Source: Hsuehochloa calcarea
Lineage: Eukaryota; Streptophyta; Magnoliopsida; Poales; Poaceae
Assembly (NCBI GenBank): GCA_036346395.1
Contig: CM070596.1
Coordinates: 3,162,001-3,226,000 of the forward strand
DNA length: 64,000 bases
Reading direction: 5' to 3'
Within the stretch, counting starts at the first letter, position 1, and each line of letters starts with the position of its first letter. Shown here piece by piece: positions 12,422 to 23,529 of this stretch. Made by a program: the position numbers and the translations under genes. The notes under the pieces were generated by a model. The model saw nothing but the letters and a program-made list of their open reading frames with translations. It had not been told where the DNA came from and did not search any database.

Positions 12422-13624
12422 TGTTAAATGTGTATTGTATAAGGGTTTTTTTTTCCATATATACCACATATGTACTTGTATATATATTGACACATTATCA
12501 CTGCAGCTGGTTTCTCTGTTAGTGCTCATGATTCTGCTCTTTTTATTCACATTTCACCTTGTGGTTGGACACTTCTCCTTTTATATGTTGATGATATGAT
12601 CGTTACTGGCGATGATTCTCAGTACATCACTTTTGTCAATGAGCGTCTTAATGAACAGATTCTCATGTCTGATCTGGGTTCTCTTCGCTATTTTATTGGG
12701 ATTGTGGTTATTTCTACGTCTGAGGGATTCTATTTGTCCCAAGAAAAGTATATTCAGGACCTTCTTGATCGTGCTTCTCTTACGGATCAGCACACCGCTG
12801 AAACTCCTATGGAGCTTAATGTTCATCTTTGGCCCACTGAAGGTGAGCCTCTTACTGATCCTACTCGCTATCGTCATCTTGTTGAGAGTCTTGTTTATCT
12901 GGGTGTCGCTCGTCCTGACATTTCGTACCCTGTGCATATCTTGAGTCAGTTTGTTTCTGCTCCCACTCAGCTCCACTGTAGTCATCTTCTTCATGTTCTA
13001 CAATATCTTCGTGGAACATCACTCGTCGTCTGTTTTTCCTTGTTCTAACTCTTTACAGCTCCAGACATATTCTGATGCTACCTGGGCTAGTGATTACTCT
13101 GATCGTTGGTCTCTTTCTGCCTATTGTGTTTTTTTGTTTTATCATTGCTTGGAAGACTAAGAAGTAGACAACAATTTCTCATTCGAGTGCTGAGGTAGAG
13201 TTGTGAGCTATGGCTTTGTTGACTGCGAAGGTTACTTGGCTACGGTGGTTACTTGAGGATTTTGGTGTTTCTGTTTCCGCACTCACCCCTCTTTCGTCTG
13301 ACAGTACTAGGGCTATTAGCATTGCTACAAATCCGGTGAAGCATGAGCTTACAAAACATATTGGTGTTGATGCTTCCTACATGCGGATCTAGGTGTAGAA
13401 CCAGATTGTTGCTCTTCAGTATGTACCTTTAGAATTTCAGTTGGCAGACTTCTTCACAAAGCGCGACAGAGCTCAACACATCCTCTATCTCTCCAAACTT
13501 AATGTTGTTTATCCACCATAAGCTTGAGGAGGGTGTTAGATGTGTATTGTACAAGGAGTTCTTTGCATATATGTCACACATGTACTTATACATATATTGG
13601 TTCATTGACCTCATATTAATGACA
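12422..13624 (+). mobile_element. Internally deleted Ty1-copia retrotransposon remnant
   Basis: Short terminal repeats resembling each other start at 12422 (TGTTAAATGTGTATTG) and 13534 (TGTTAGATGTGTATTG). The second follows a polypurine run (CTTGAGGAGGG). Between them lies only the 3' part of a copia polyprotein: reverse transcriptase with the YVDD active site (LLLLYVDDM near 12570-12600), then the RNase H-like region ending in a typical 'HIGVDASYMRI' and 'LADFFTK' tail. Gag, protease, integrase and the N-terminal RT are gone. Frameshifts and stops near 13045, 13160, 13203 and 13390 kill the frame. It cannot move on its own. Confidence 0.85.
12500..13520 (+). pseudogene. Copia reverse transcriptase/RNase H pseudogene
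   Basis: The longest open piece, 12596-13048, encodes the palm and thumb of a copia RT (residues such as VTGDD, LGSLRYFIGI, YIQDLLDRA, RPDISYPVHILSQF). It is followed in other frames by the RNase H domain pieces SDATWASD (about 13070), SSAEVE (about 13180) and KHIGVD (about 13355). Several changes of frame and in-frame stops mean no single product. The host-side copy is decayed but still easy to recognise. Confidence 0.85.
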
Positions 13625-14817
13625 AGCTCTATTCATAACAACGAGGATAGCATGGATGTTTGGAAAATACTTATCACCACTCACCAGAGTTTCCAGTCGC
13701 CCCAGTGCCGCCATCAGATTCGAGTCAGCATACGTAGATTCTATCATTGCTTGGATTTTCTTCTTCAGATGTTCATGTTTTGTTTCTGGGACTGTTTGCT
13801 TTTGCTCATTGGAATATAGCCTTCGCCGGTGGGAAATAGGTTTCAATATAGATGATCTACGGTATTATGTATTAGAAAACGATCTTCACCATCTGATCAA
13901 GAAGCAAAAGTCTAGATTAATAACCACAGTGGGTCACTATAGTGTTTTTGCTACAGTAGGTATTTCAATGTTACTGTGCTACTTTGCTACAGTATGACAC
14001 AGTAATCCTCTGCATTACCGTGTGGGTCTGAATCCTCGTATATGGTCCTACAAGCCAAGCATAGGTGAATGTGTTAATTAACACGTCTCAATTAGCTATT
14101 TTTTTACACCATAATTTTTCGCACATCATCTGATCTTGCAAATGAGAAAAAGGAAAGAGAAAGGAAATGTTGGATCGGAAAAGAGAGGTGGGATTCCATT
14201 TATTTATTTATTTTGCTTGGATGGATGAAAGGAACAGGAGAAGCGAATACTGGCTTGTGATTGGAAAAAGAACACATCCAGCAGCAGCAATCTTGGCACC
14301 GGCCGTGCAAAAGCATCTTGTCATCTTGACCTTCCAAAAGATGGATTTCCTTCTCAATTCATCTCGTCATCTCTAGTATATATGATCCATCGAGCAATTT
14401 GAGCCTGGTCGGGAATATTTGGCAAGGACAAACAAAATATACTAAAGCCAGCATAAATTAATCATCTCTCTATCTAGAGAGAGAGAGAGAGCATCTTCTT
14501 CTTCCATAGCCAGCCAACTCCGCTGCGGCTGGAAGGAGAAGGACGATTATTTTTTTTGTCAAGTGATAATTTTTTTTTGTCAAGTGTGTCACGTCAGATG
14601 GACGCGAATACGCACAAAATGATTTACCAATGCCTGCACCGTATACGCATCCAACTTCTGTATACAGTTCAGTGAGTTCACTCACTAGCCACCGAGTGAT
14701 CGGGAGCTATGGCTACATGGATTGGTACTTGCTAGGTCGATGATGGTGATGCTACTGTTTGGTTTTCCTCTTTGCCCCTCTTTTTACGGGGGCAATCAGG
14801 CCAATAACATCGCGAAA
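13625..14817. other. Intergenic, probable decayed MITE sequence
   Basis: The stretch around 13930-14000 contains repeated CTACAGTA-like words typical of small inverted-repeat elements, but I could not fix ends. A (GA)n run lies at about 14478-14491. Nothing coding is supported. Confidence 0.35.
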
Positions 14818-15374
14818 CAATTGAGATTAGAGAAATAACATCGCAATGTTATTTGACTGCTAAACAACATTCAAAATGCTAAAAAAAAATATCTGAAAAA
14901 TAACACTTTAAAGGTATATTCTATCACAAAATTTTCAAAAAGACACAATTGCCCCTTTCACCCCTAGCCCCGCTCCGGTGCCTCCTCTTCAGGTCTCTCT
15001 CTCCAACTATACCACGCCTCCTCCAGCTGCATCGCCATCGGAAGCTACGTCGCCGCTTGGAGACCGGCGGCGGCGGCACAGACCGACAGTGGCAGCATGC
15101 TTGGAGACCGGCGGTGGTGGTGGCACGGTTGAAGCTGGAGAAGAGAGAGGCACCGGTTGTGGCGGTGTGCTTGGAGACCGACGGTGGCGGCAACACGGCT
15201 CGGGGGAGGCGGCACAGTTCAGCCAGAGAAGAGGGAGAGAAAGTGAAGCCGAAGAGGAGAGGGTGAAAACATTATTTTACCACGTGGGTGTTTTTTCCTA
15301 ATTTTTGGATGTTTACGGTGTTATCAAACAATCAACTATGAATGCTATGTCATTTCTCTAAATCCCAACAATTG
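14818..15374. mobile_element. Candidate Mutator-like or other TIR element, about 0.55 kb
   Basis: The ends form imperfect inverted repeats of about 50 bp. The left side reads CAATTG then ATTAGAGAAATAACAT. The right side, reverse-complemented, reads CAATTG then ATTTAGAGAAATGACAT. The interior is GC-rich and holds three related copies of a word close to CTTGGAGACCGGCGG at about 15055, 15100 and 15169. I could not find a clear target-site duplication, so the class is uncertain. A GC-rich core between AT-rich ends is typical of Pack-MULEs, but no parent gene was identified. Confidence 0.5.
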
Positions 15375-15625
15375 GGATGTCACTGACCTAATTTATTTGA
15401 AATGCAACTGCAAATTACACAAATCCCAGATATGCCATCTCCCATGTCACTGACATATGGGGTGTTAGTGAGAGAAAAGATGGCATATCAGGATCAAGAA
15501 AATTTTCGGCGGCAAATAAGTAGTTGCCCTTTATTGCGGTGACCTCAAGAAGCAGATGGTAGACTAGTATATCATAGGATGCGCCTTGTCTATTTACGGT
15601 ATAAACGCTTGGTTCTATTGACGTA

Positions 15626-15741
15626 GTAATAGAAATGTTATGCGTGTAAAAAGAAATTCAGAATATGCGCAAGAAAACATAGTGTAATAGAAATGTTATG
15701 CGTGTAAGAAGAAATTCAGAATATGCGCAAGCAAACATAGT
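15626..15741. repeat. Two-copy 58-bp tandem duplication
   Basis: The unit beginning GTAATAGAAATGTTATGCG is present at 15626-15683 and again at 15684-15741 with only a few differences. It is noncoding. Confidence 0.85.
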
Positions 15742-15821
15742 AACATGTGGCTGGTAGGAGTTAATCTCCGGCCTTTAGCTAGATAATTGGATTCTATGTA
15801 GGTTGGCTTGCCTATTGTCAT

Positions 15822-16471
15822 CGGTTGCGGAGCTAGAAATTTTTCGATGGGTGTGCATACTTGACTCGGTACTTTGTACGGAGTACACCTCCGAGTGCAC
15901 CACTGTACTGAATAGACACGCAGCGGCAGCGAGTAGATCTTCACAATTCACAAATCACATAATCACAGTTTGTCAGTTCACGCCCGCCTCCAGAGTCCAA
16001 ACTCTGGACTACAGCTAGCCTGATCCCAAAACCATTTTCCCCCATCTGGTGTCTGCTCCCACGCCGCGCTGCCGCCTGCCTGCCCCCGCACCGTGCCACA
16101 CTGGCCACCCGACTGCTCCCGTGCACGCCGTGTTGGCCGCCAACTCAGCCGCCGTCGTGGGGTGGGGTGGGGTGGAGGCGGGGACTAGGGAGGGGAGTCA
16201 GGACAAGGGCACGAGGAGGGGAGGGGATTAGGGTTGAGGATTCAGGATTGGGGTGGGGACCGGAGGATTGGTTGAGTGGAACTGTGGAGGTTGTAGGATT
16301 GATGGACTTTGGACTGATGTTGGGAGAAAGCGTGAGTAGGGCTGGGCTGTTTTGGGCTCACACTAAGACTCGTGTTACAAATATAGCTCAACTAAAGAAC
16401 TGAGGTATACACTAAATTTTAAAAAATTGATGTGCTCAGGTATACCAGACACCCTGCTAGTTCCGCTCCCG
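15822..16471. mobile_element. Non-autonomous hAT-like transposon, 650 bp
   Basis: The element starts CGGTTGCGGAGCTAG and ends CTAGTTCCGCTCCCG, giving imperfect 15-bp terminal inverted repeats. It is flanked by a perfect 8-bp target-site duplication, ATTGTCAT, at 15814-15821 and 16472-16479. The 8-bp duplication and the GCGGAGCTAG-type end are typical of plant hAT elements. The interior is GC-rich in its middle and encodes no transposase. Confidence 0.85.
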
Positions 16472-16659
16472 ATTGTCATGCCCTGACAGCCTTGTTGATT
16501 TGAGTGATGGATAGAGTACATTTCGCGGTTTGGAACTTGCAGACATCACAAAAACAAGTCATGGCGATTGTCATGCCCTGACAGCCTTGTTGATTTGAGT
16601 GATGGATAGAGTACATTTCGTGGTTTGGAACTTGCAGACATCACAAAAACAAGTCATGG
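16471..16659. repeat. Two-copy 95-bp tandem duplication next to the hAT element
   Basis: A 95-bp unit starting GATTGTCATGCCCTGACAG occurs at 16471-16565 and 16566-16659, with a single obvious mismatch (CGCGG versus CGTGG). The first copy begins exactly at the transposon end and includes its right target duplication. Confidence 0.9.
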
Positions 16660-18410
16660 TATATTTGCATTCCCTTTATCTTAATTTGGGTGTAGTGAAC
16701 AGTGTCTAGAATATATTGGACCTCCGGTCAAAATAGCGTCTGTATTTGCATCATACATGCTAAGAATTGCATCACCTAGGGCTAGGATGGAGAGATCTAG
16801 ATGATGTAGGAATAGTACTTGATTTTACTGATGCACTGGTACTGTAGTGTTTGATCTGAGTCCTTAGATTTCGATCGGATGGTTCAGAGATGATCACAAT
16901 GCACCGGGTTGTTTATCAATATATTTAGACCTGTAGTGCGGAGTATCGGTTTCCAGGATGGAGAAAGCGAAGAACGCCAAATCGGCCGCATTATTCGATT
17001 AGTCGGTCGTTTCTGTATAATCGCTTTCATAATCCGTTTAATTGACCAAATTCAGCCCTTTAGTCAAGTTAGATTTCAGTTCGTTACAACTAGCCCAATA
17101 GTAGCCAAGTTATAATCCTAATATACTCAAGTACAACACACTTGATTCAGAGGAACTGATTCATATATAAACATCACAAAACCAGACTGTTGACAATGAT
17201 TCAGAGTAACTGATTCTTTCGTGGTTGTGGACCATTTTATATACTTAAATTTAAAACGTAGTTCTTTTGGTCGATGTCTTATCCATGTGTTAAGTTAGTC
17301 TAATCTACGTGATAATGCATGCTTTTAATCTATTACTTAAACTTGTTGCAAGTCGTACTTTGGTGCAGAACTATAATAGTCCACCGATTAATCTTGTTAT
17401 CTTTTGAGTTAATAATGAAGTTATCATATACAATCGGAGGGTGTCACTAGTTTCTTTGATAGCATTGACAATACATTGTGTTCAAATATCTCTGAAACTA
17501 GTCTTATCATCAAATATGCGAAAACATCAAATTGTCTACATAATTCTAATTAACCGCTTGATAGTATTTTATCCGTCCGACAACCGTATTCTGTTTTTTA
17601 CGACACTGAACGAACAAGCTTTTACCAGGACAAAATGGTAATCACAAAGCAAAGCAAAGCCACAGTCCATTTCAGAACACTATGCACGCAGATATCCACA
17701 GTTAGAGCCACAGTGAACAATCAATCTCTCACTGTGGCTCTGATAAACAAAAAATTGCTGAAGTGATTCAGTTTTTAATTTTGGTTTCGACAGCTACGAT
17801 AGATTGATAGCCATATATACCATATACGCAGGCACGCAGGCGGCCGTGAGTGACCTTCGTCTACTGAAAGGGGGGCTCGCGGCTGTCAGGGCTCTCTCGT
17901 GGTTGAGCTGTCCCTGCATGTGGGCCCCACCACCACCACCACAGTTTGGTACCTAGGATTTTTTTTCAACCTTTTTTTGTGGGGACGATTAAGAGATGGG
18001 TTATGCGATCTGGGAACTATATATATATTAGTGTATTGGCAAAGGCAAACGGCAGGTATGCGTGCCATAGTGAGTGACAGACAAGTGTACATACGCAGCT
18101 GAGCTGGCGCCCACGTCATCACTCGAAGGGTCCAGCAAATGAAAAGACGGTTGCTTTTCCTTGAAACATCAGCAAGGAATCAGAATTTAATAAGTAAAAC
18201 TCATATGATCGTATTCTTGCAGCTAAACAGAATAAGATGCTGCCTGCAATGATGTATGTTGCTCCTCTGCCATGCATGACCAGATATTGAGGTTTCAGTG
18301 ACTATGAGAGCAAATAATAGCTGCAGATTAGCTGCTACTGCTGAGATGAGAGTGGGACTGCAGGTTAATTGACTGAGGACGTTGTGCCATTAGTGGTACT
18401 AGGATGGTAA
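16660..18410. other. Intergenic region, including a short perfect hairpin
   Basis: No gene is supported here. One small inverted repeat stands out: AGAGCCACAGTGA at 17704-17716 pairs perfectly with 17729-17741 around a 12-nt loop. A (CAC)n run lies at about 17927-17942. Confidence 0.5.
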
Positions 18411-18429
18411 GCGCGCTACGTTGCGCTCG

Positions 18430-18890
18430 TAGAGTGGATTAAGGGACTTTGATGTGATTTCAAAATTATAGGGGTATTTTGCAAAAAACAGAGTGGGGTC
18501 TCGATGTTGTTTTGGTAAACATATGAGGCTTTTCGCAAAAAAAAACATGACACGGAGGCTTCTGAGAGATGGATTAGAAATCCATAGGCCATTAACAATT
18601 TAACACAATGCATAGTGCCGCGCCACTGGAGATATTCCAAGATTTGGAGTGTGACTGCAGGAAAAGGGCAAGTCATGGGCCTTTCCTGACCTAGCTCACC
18701 ACCATGACAGGGACAAGAGAGCCTCGACGTGATTTCAGAAACAGGGGCCTTTTGCATAAAAAAGAAAACAAAACTGTCACGGAGGATCTCGATACGATTT
18801 CGGAAACCATGGAGGGTTTTTCGCAAAAAAAAACTGATGCGAGGACCTCAACATGATTTCGAAAAGTACAAGAGCTTTTTCGCAAAAAGC
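18430..18890. repeat. Interspersed array of a roughly 60-bp degenerate unit
   Basis: At least five copies of a unit close to 'CTCGATGTGATTTCGGAAAC...GGCTTTTTCGCAAAAAA' occur at about 18447, 18500, 18724, 18787 and 18847. They form two clusters separated by about 170 bp of unrelated DNA. This looks like a repeat-rich transposon interior, but terminal repeats could not be defined. Confidence 0.6.
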
Positions 18891-19112
18891 TTATAGAACT
18901 AGGAATAAGAGGCCTATTTTATTTACTCGATGGAATGGGCCTTCTAATCATGTAGAAATGGCTCATCTGCCATCTTTTGCAAGTGGACATCTATCTACAC
19001 ACAATTACACACACTTGCAATTTAGAGACTACTACACACATGAACTTTGCTACTCCTCCTTTCCTTTCCCTCTCAACCACCCCTCACCTTTACCCTCACT
19101 TTCCCTGCCTCC

Positions 19113-19124
19113 ATTATATATAAA
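19113..19124 (+). promoter_or_regulatory. TATA box of the SIAMESE-related gene
   Basis: ATTATATATAAA lies about 240 bp upstream of the start codon at 19363. A transcription start near 19145 would give a leader of about 215 nt that includes the (GAA)n tract at about 19157-19184. Confidence 0.7.
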
Positions 19125-19276
19125 CCCTTAGCTTTGACAAAAGAGAGAAAAAGAAAAGAAGAAGAAGAAGAAGAAGAAGAAGAAAAGGCCAAGAGGCTCA
19201 CTTATTTAGCTAGCTACCCTTCTTCTGTTGCCCTCTACATTCTATTGCTCTTCCCTTAGTTTCTCAGCTCAGCTGC

Positions 19277-19291
19277 ATGCTTATTAATTAG
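19277..19291 (+). promoter_or_regulatory. Four-codon upstream ORF in the SMR leader
   Basis: ATG CTT ATT AAT TAG is the only ATG between the predicted transcription start and the main start codon. If the TATA box at 19113 is used, this uORF sits in the leader and could lower translation; that effect is inference. Confidence 0.45.
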
Positions 19292-19362
19292 CTTTACACG
19301 AGGCAAGTCTCATCCTAGCTAGAGATAGCTGTGGTTAACCAGCTAGCTGCATCATTGCACAC

Positions 19363-19716
19363 ATGGGGTTCCAAGAGATGAAGAAGCTGCATCACCATGA
19401 CAGCATGCGAGTGGAACAAGACCAAGACGGCAAGAAGAAGAAGGCGATCTGGCTCCTGGCTGAGCCCGTCAAGGTCGGCCGGCGACGAGCCGCCGAGGAG
19501 GAGGAAGAAGAGGAGGCGGTGACGACGCCGAGGGGGGAAGGGTGCAGGATAGCGGCCGAGGCGGCGACGTGCCCGCCGGCTCCCAAGAAACCCAGAACGG
19601 CGGTGTCGATCAGCGGCAGTCGCCGGTGCAACTGCGACGGCGAGCTGCTGGAGTTCTTCCGCGTGCCGACGGATTTGGAGGCCGTCTTCGTCAGCCGAGT
19701 TGCAAAGGCGAATTAA
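19363..19716 (+). CDS. SIAMESE-RELATED (SMR) cyclin-dependent kinase inhibitor
   Basis: Single-exon 117-aa protein. Members of this plant family bind CDKA/CDKB-cyclin complexes, arrest mitosis and promote endoreduplication, often under stress or developmental control. The family signatures are present in order: TTPRGEGCRI at residues 54-63, the CPPAPKKPR motif at 70-78, and the C-terminal cyclin/CDK-contact motif EFFRVPTDLEAVFVSR at 97-112. Between residues 45 and 51 lies a run of seven glutamates. The N-terminus is Lys/His-rich and not conserved. Length is normal for the family. The start is the first ATG after the leader except for the short uORF. Which rice SMR paralogue this is cannot be told from the sequence alone. 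Confidence 0.88.
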   Translation: MGFQEMKKLHHHDSMRVEQDQDGKKKKAIWLLAEPVKVGRRRAAEEEEEEEAVTTPRGEGCRIAAEAATCPPAPKKPRTAVSISGSRRCNCDGELLEFFRVPTDLEAVFVSRVAKAN

Positions 19717-21281
19717 CCAGCTACGTACGACATTAGATTGATGATTTGTGTATGTAATGCATGCTTGAGTGCAAGTGGTCGAAGGCTAGCTGAAGAGAGC
19801 ATGATGCATGGGCGAGTGAATTAATGCTGCTGTAAAAATTCTCTTGTAGCAAGCAAATGTTAGTGTGAGTCTCTTTTGCATTATCCTTGGATTGATCTTC
19901 TCCTCGAGAATCAAACAAGAGGCGTTTCTTCTCTCTTAATTATTTGCTGAATGATTAATTGGCTGCTGGTTTCTTTTCTTTCCATGTTTCATTTTGAGGG
20001 AAGTGAATGATTTCTGTTCTTTGGCAAATGGCATATCTTCCAAGTTCAATTGAGTTTGATTTTGAAATTTTTGTAGCGGGGCATATATATAGAACACCCC
20101 GACCCTACATGCTCTCTCTCTCTCTCTCTCTGGAGATTTTTTTTCCACACGAAATTGACCAAGTTAATTGATCGCAGAAAGGAAAATGAAAATCAACAAG
20201 TTTAACACTGAGAAAAGGGTTCACACCGGAAATTTCCCCTGCATTTTATAATTAAGATAGTGATAACCGACAAGTTTTGAGACTATTGGCGTCAAGTTAA
20301 TTTCAAGTTTTCAACTAATGGTGGTAACAGCTAACAAGCCTTAAACAAGTGCGCCCTAACATTAACCTCGATCTGAACTAAACTAAACTTTGCCAAATGT
20401 TTTCAGGCTTTAATTGAAAAGTTTCTGTGAAAATTATGGGAGATTCACATACATGCTGTGAAGTACTAGCATTAATTTCTATGCACACAGGATAGTCCAT
20501 ACTTCAACATAGCTAGCACAAGCCCTAACCCGCCAAAATTTGAAAAAATGAATCCTAAACAGATATCTATTAAATCCCCGAAAACCTGCAAGTCACTTTT
20601 AGAGTTGATATAATCAGTAGGTTTGCTCTAAAGTGGTTCACTTTCTCGAGCTTCGAGAGGGGAAATAATGTTAATTTAGGATCTCAATTTGAGGTACCAA
20701 CTGATATAAACAAGAACTTTGGCAAGTTGTCAATTCTTTTGCATGTTTTACAAAAAAAACGTTATCAACTCCTTTGTACTTACATAATTTAATAAATGAA
20801 TAAGAGAATATACAATGCTTCATGCTAGCTATTCCAAACGAAACGAACATAAATTTTCAGTAATTTATAATAAGTTGTCCAAGCAGAAATATGTGGTCAT
20901 CCAATTGCAACCAGAAGGTCGAGTCCCATTTGTATATATAAATCAAGTAGATACAAACATATACTAGATAATACACTGAAGAAGAGCAAAAAAAAAAAAA
21001 TGCACTAGTCAACAACACAGGCATGCATGCTACCAACTTCTTTTTTTTTCACTAGCCTTGAAGATCAACAGTATCTCCCATGTAGGCTAGCTTCACTAGG
21101 TATCCCAATGCTGGCATAATCGAATGTTCTAAGTCTACAAATAATAAAGTTCAGATACTGCCGCATGCATGCACCACAGTTTGATGATCAGCTAAACAGA
21201 TAACATGTCCATATAAAAATTGGATACTAGTTAACGGCTCCCAATAGGGCTTAGTGCTCTGGTTTTCTCCCTTGGATCCCT
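19717..21281. other. Intergenic, 3' side of the SMR gene
   Basis: The first few hundred bases are the likely SMR 3' UTR. A (CT)n run lies at about 20112-20131. The remainder is AT-rich and I see no gene or transposon ends in it. Confidence 0.5.
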
Positions 21282-21719
21282 CTATACCTGGGCCCCTACG
21301 TTGCTCAAAGGCACCGGCCTTGCAATGTCTTCCCGGCTTCCCGCTTCTACTAATTTGACCTGCACAGTGAAAAAAGCATTACTAGTTACTAGATTCTACT
21401 GCTTGAGTATTTTTGTCTGATCTTCTCTGTATGATCGATAATTGGATATAGAAAATTGTCCATCCTGCGAAGAGTCACTCCGTATGGTCTCTGATGAATA
21501 TTAATTGTCCACTGCATATCAATCAACCCTTAATTACTCTTCTCGTCTTAAGTTCAGGGATCAATAGATTTTCTTTTAGCAGAGCATAGAAGCATGTCTC
21601 CATGCATATATTTCCAGGGATAGTGATGCGCGCGCAAAAGAGCAACAATCCAAAAATAAAAGGGAAATAGATGATTCCTGAATCCTCAGTCCTGAGGAAA
21701 GTAGTAGCCAATCAGCTTT

Positions 21720-22359
21720 TGAAGGTAAAAACAACTAGGAATTTTAATGCTAGAATCCATAGTACAGATCCTCTTGCCAGAGAAAGGCTTGGTTGCATGA
21801 TCCATTTGCATTATAGCCAGCCCTGGATTGGGTATGGATATGTGCATGTCCAAATGATGAAAGCTGCAGTTAAGGGTACTGGAGATGATTAGAGAGGCTA
21901 GCTCCACTTTATTATTGTCTGCCATTATAGGCATACATGTATAATCTATTGGCCCATGGTGTCTTTCTCTAACTAGACAACAAGAAGAGCACTATTTAGT
22001 GTATGTGTATATTGATGTAACAAGACTCCAAAGTTTGTCGTGATTGATCTACTAAAATGGCGATCCAATTATCGGGTTGGATGTGATAAATGAGAGACAG
22101 GGTGAGATGAGTGTTGTGTATGCCTAATTTTCTAGAGCACCAAATTAAAAAAGATTTTATCTCGACCATTGCATTTTAGTTATAAAGAAGTTGAATGAGA
22201 ACGACAAGAACGAAAGCCAAGCATTGTTTGAAATACATGCATGACTTGGCCAAATGTGGTGGGTATTAGAAAAATTAAAATTAGGCTCAATCCCCGTTAT
22301 ATGTGTGCATTACAAAATGGCATTAGCTCTAGACCCATAGCTTGCTCTATCACTACTTC
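21720..22359. other. Intergenic or intronic AT-rich DNA
   Basis: Nothing recognisable apart from being the interval between the two candidate exons and left of the MITE. Confidence 0.4.
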
Positions 22360-22367
22360 ACTAGTAC

Positions 22368-22618
22368 TCCGGGTTTTTGTAACCGGATTATTTTTTTACC
22401 GGGGGTGACCGGTAAGGCCGGTTTGGCCGAAAATCGGTCGAAATTTTCCATTTGTTATTTTTTTGGATTTTATTTTTAAAAAAAACAAAATCAAACAAAA
22501 TTCAAGCAAATTCGATTTTTTTGGAACAAAATTCATCTAAACCAAAAATTTCGGGGCCGGTTTGTGATTCCACCGAGGGTGGCCGGTAGAACCGGTATGG
22601 CCGATTTTAAAAATCCCT
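22368..22618. mobile_element. 251-bp MITE with 8-bp target-site duplication
   Basis: Flanked by a perfect ACTAGTAC duplication at 22360-22367 and 22619-22626. The ends are loosely inverted (TCCGGGTTTTTGTAACCGG against AGGGATTTTTAAAATCGG). The interior carries repeated words such as GACCGGTAAGGCCGG and GGCCGGTAGAACCGG. The 8-bp duplication suggests the hAT superfamily. There is no coding capacity. Confidence 0.75.
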
Positions 22619-22626
22619 ACTAGTAC

Positions 22627-23397
22627 AACAAGTTGTTGTCCCACTTAGATCATTACACTATCATATAATAATTCAACACACAAGCATCATGCCTAAATAA
22701 GTTCATGTGTAATGATACCTTTGCATTCAACATTATTAACAGGGTCCATTCATCTCCAAGCAATGCAAGATCTAGTGTAGTCTTTTCTCTCCAGCCCTAT
22801 AATGCAAGAGAATATGACATGTCTCTAGAGTCTAGACTGGTAGGCTAGGTCATTCCTCAGTCGTCACCCTTCCATGCATGGCCCTATTGTGCTTTACCAT
22901 TTGTGTAACAACACCTGATAAATCATGAGCCCTTTCCATGGCACTTTCATGGTTTTGGAAAGGGTCTATGCAATCATGTGCTTCATGCACATCTGCCAAA
23001 ACACGGTGACGTGGACATAACATGACCATAGCACTATGTACACATGTGCAGATCCATGAGAAGTGAGTAGCAAAGCACATGTGGCCCAAATGCAGGTTTG
23101 CATGTACAGTCACCTCATTTATCACAGGCTGGGTTAAGTTCTTTTCATCTATGCATGCAAGGATGGAATTCATAAAAAAGAAGTTTGAAGTGTACCATCA
23201 TAAATATGTGATCAATATGATAAAATATTGCACTGTTTGTGCAAAGTTATGTGATTGGTATGATCAAATGAAGTACTGTTTTTATGTGGAACTAGATCAT
23301 ACAGTCAAATGCAAAATAAGAAGAAATGATTGTTTTAGGAAGAGAACAAGATGTACGCGTCCATACAGATCGCCTGGGTCGAGGAATCTAAGGGGTT
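22627..23397. other. Intergenic DNA left of the LTR element
   Basis: Contains the candidate exon at 22719-22796. A 107-codon minus-strand ORF (22850-23173) has no recognisable motif or splice context and I do not call it a gene. Confidence 0.4.
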
Positions 23398-23402
23398 GAT
23401 GT

Positions 23403-23529
23403 TGCTATGAATATTGTGTATGTATTGAAGAGACCCAATAGACAATATATATAAGCTACAAAGGGATATACCATATACAGATAAGGAAATACAAAAAAAC
23501 AGATTTCTATCTCTAACATGTCTCTAATA
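23403..23529 (-). mobile_element. 3' LTR of the 2.0-kb element
   Basis: The minus strand begins TATTAGAGACATGTTAG, with the first dinucleotide mutated from TG to TA, and ends TATTCATAGCA. It aligns along its length with the copy at 25296-25421. Confidence 0.85.

Larger units (their letters stand above)
21282..22796 (-). other. Two candidate exons of an unrecognised minus-strand gene
   Basis: Two 78-bp blocks on the minus strand have good splice borders and open phase-0 frames. 22796-22719 (acceptor GCATTATAG, donor AAAG|GTATCA) reads GWREKTTLDLALLGDEWTLL and onward. 21359-21282 (acceptor CACTGTGCAG) reads VKLVEAGSREDIARPV and ends at a TAG. They join in phase. Neither resembles a domain I know, upstream exons are not clear, and 26-codon open stretches are weak evidence. 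The MITE at 22368-22618 would lie in the intron. It may be an old gene fragment. Confidence 0.2.

Noticed and set aside
23079..23399. 106-codon ORF left of the LTR element
   Set aside because: No motif, no splice context and low-complexity AT-rich composition.
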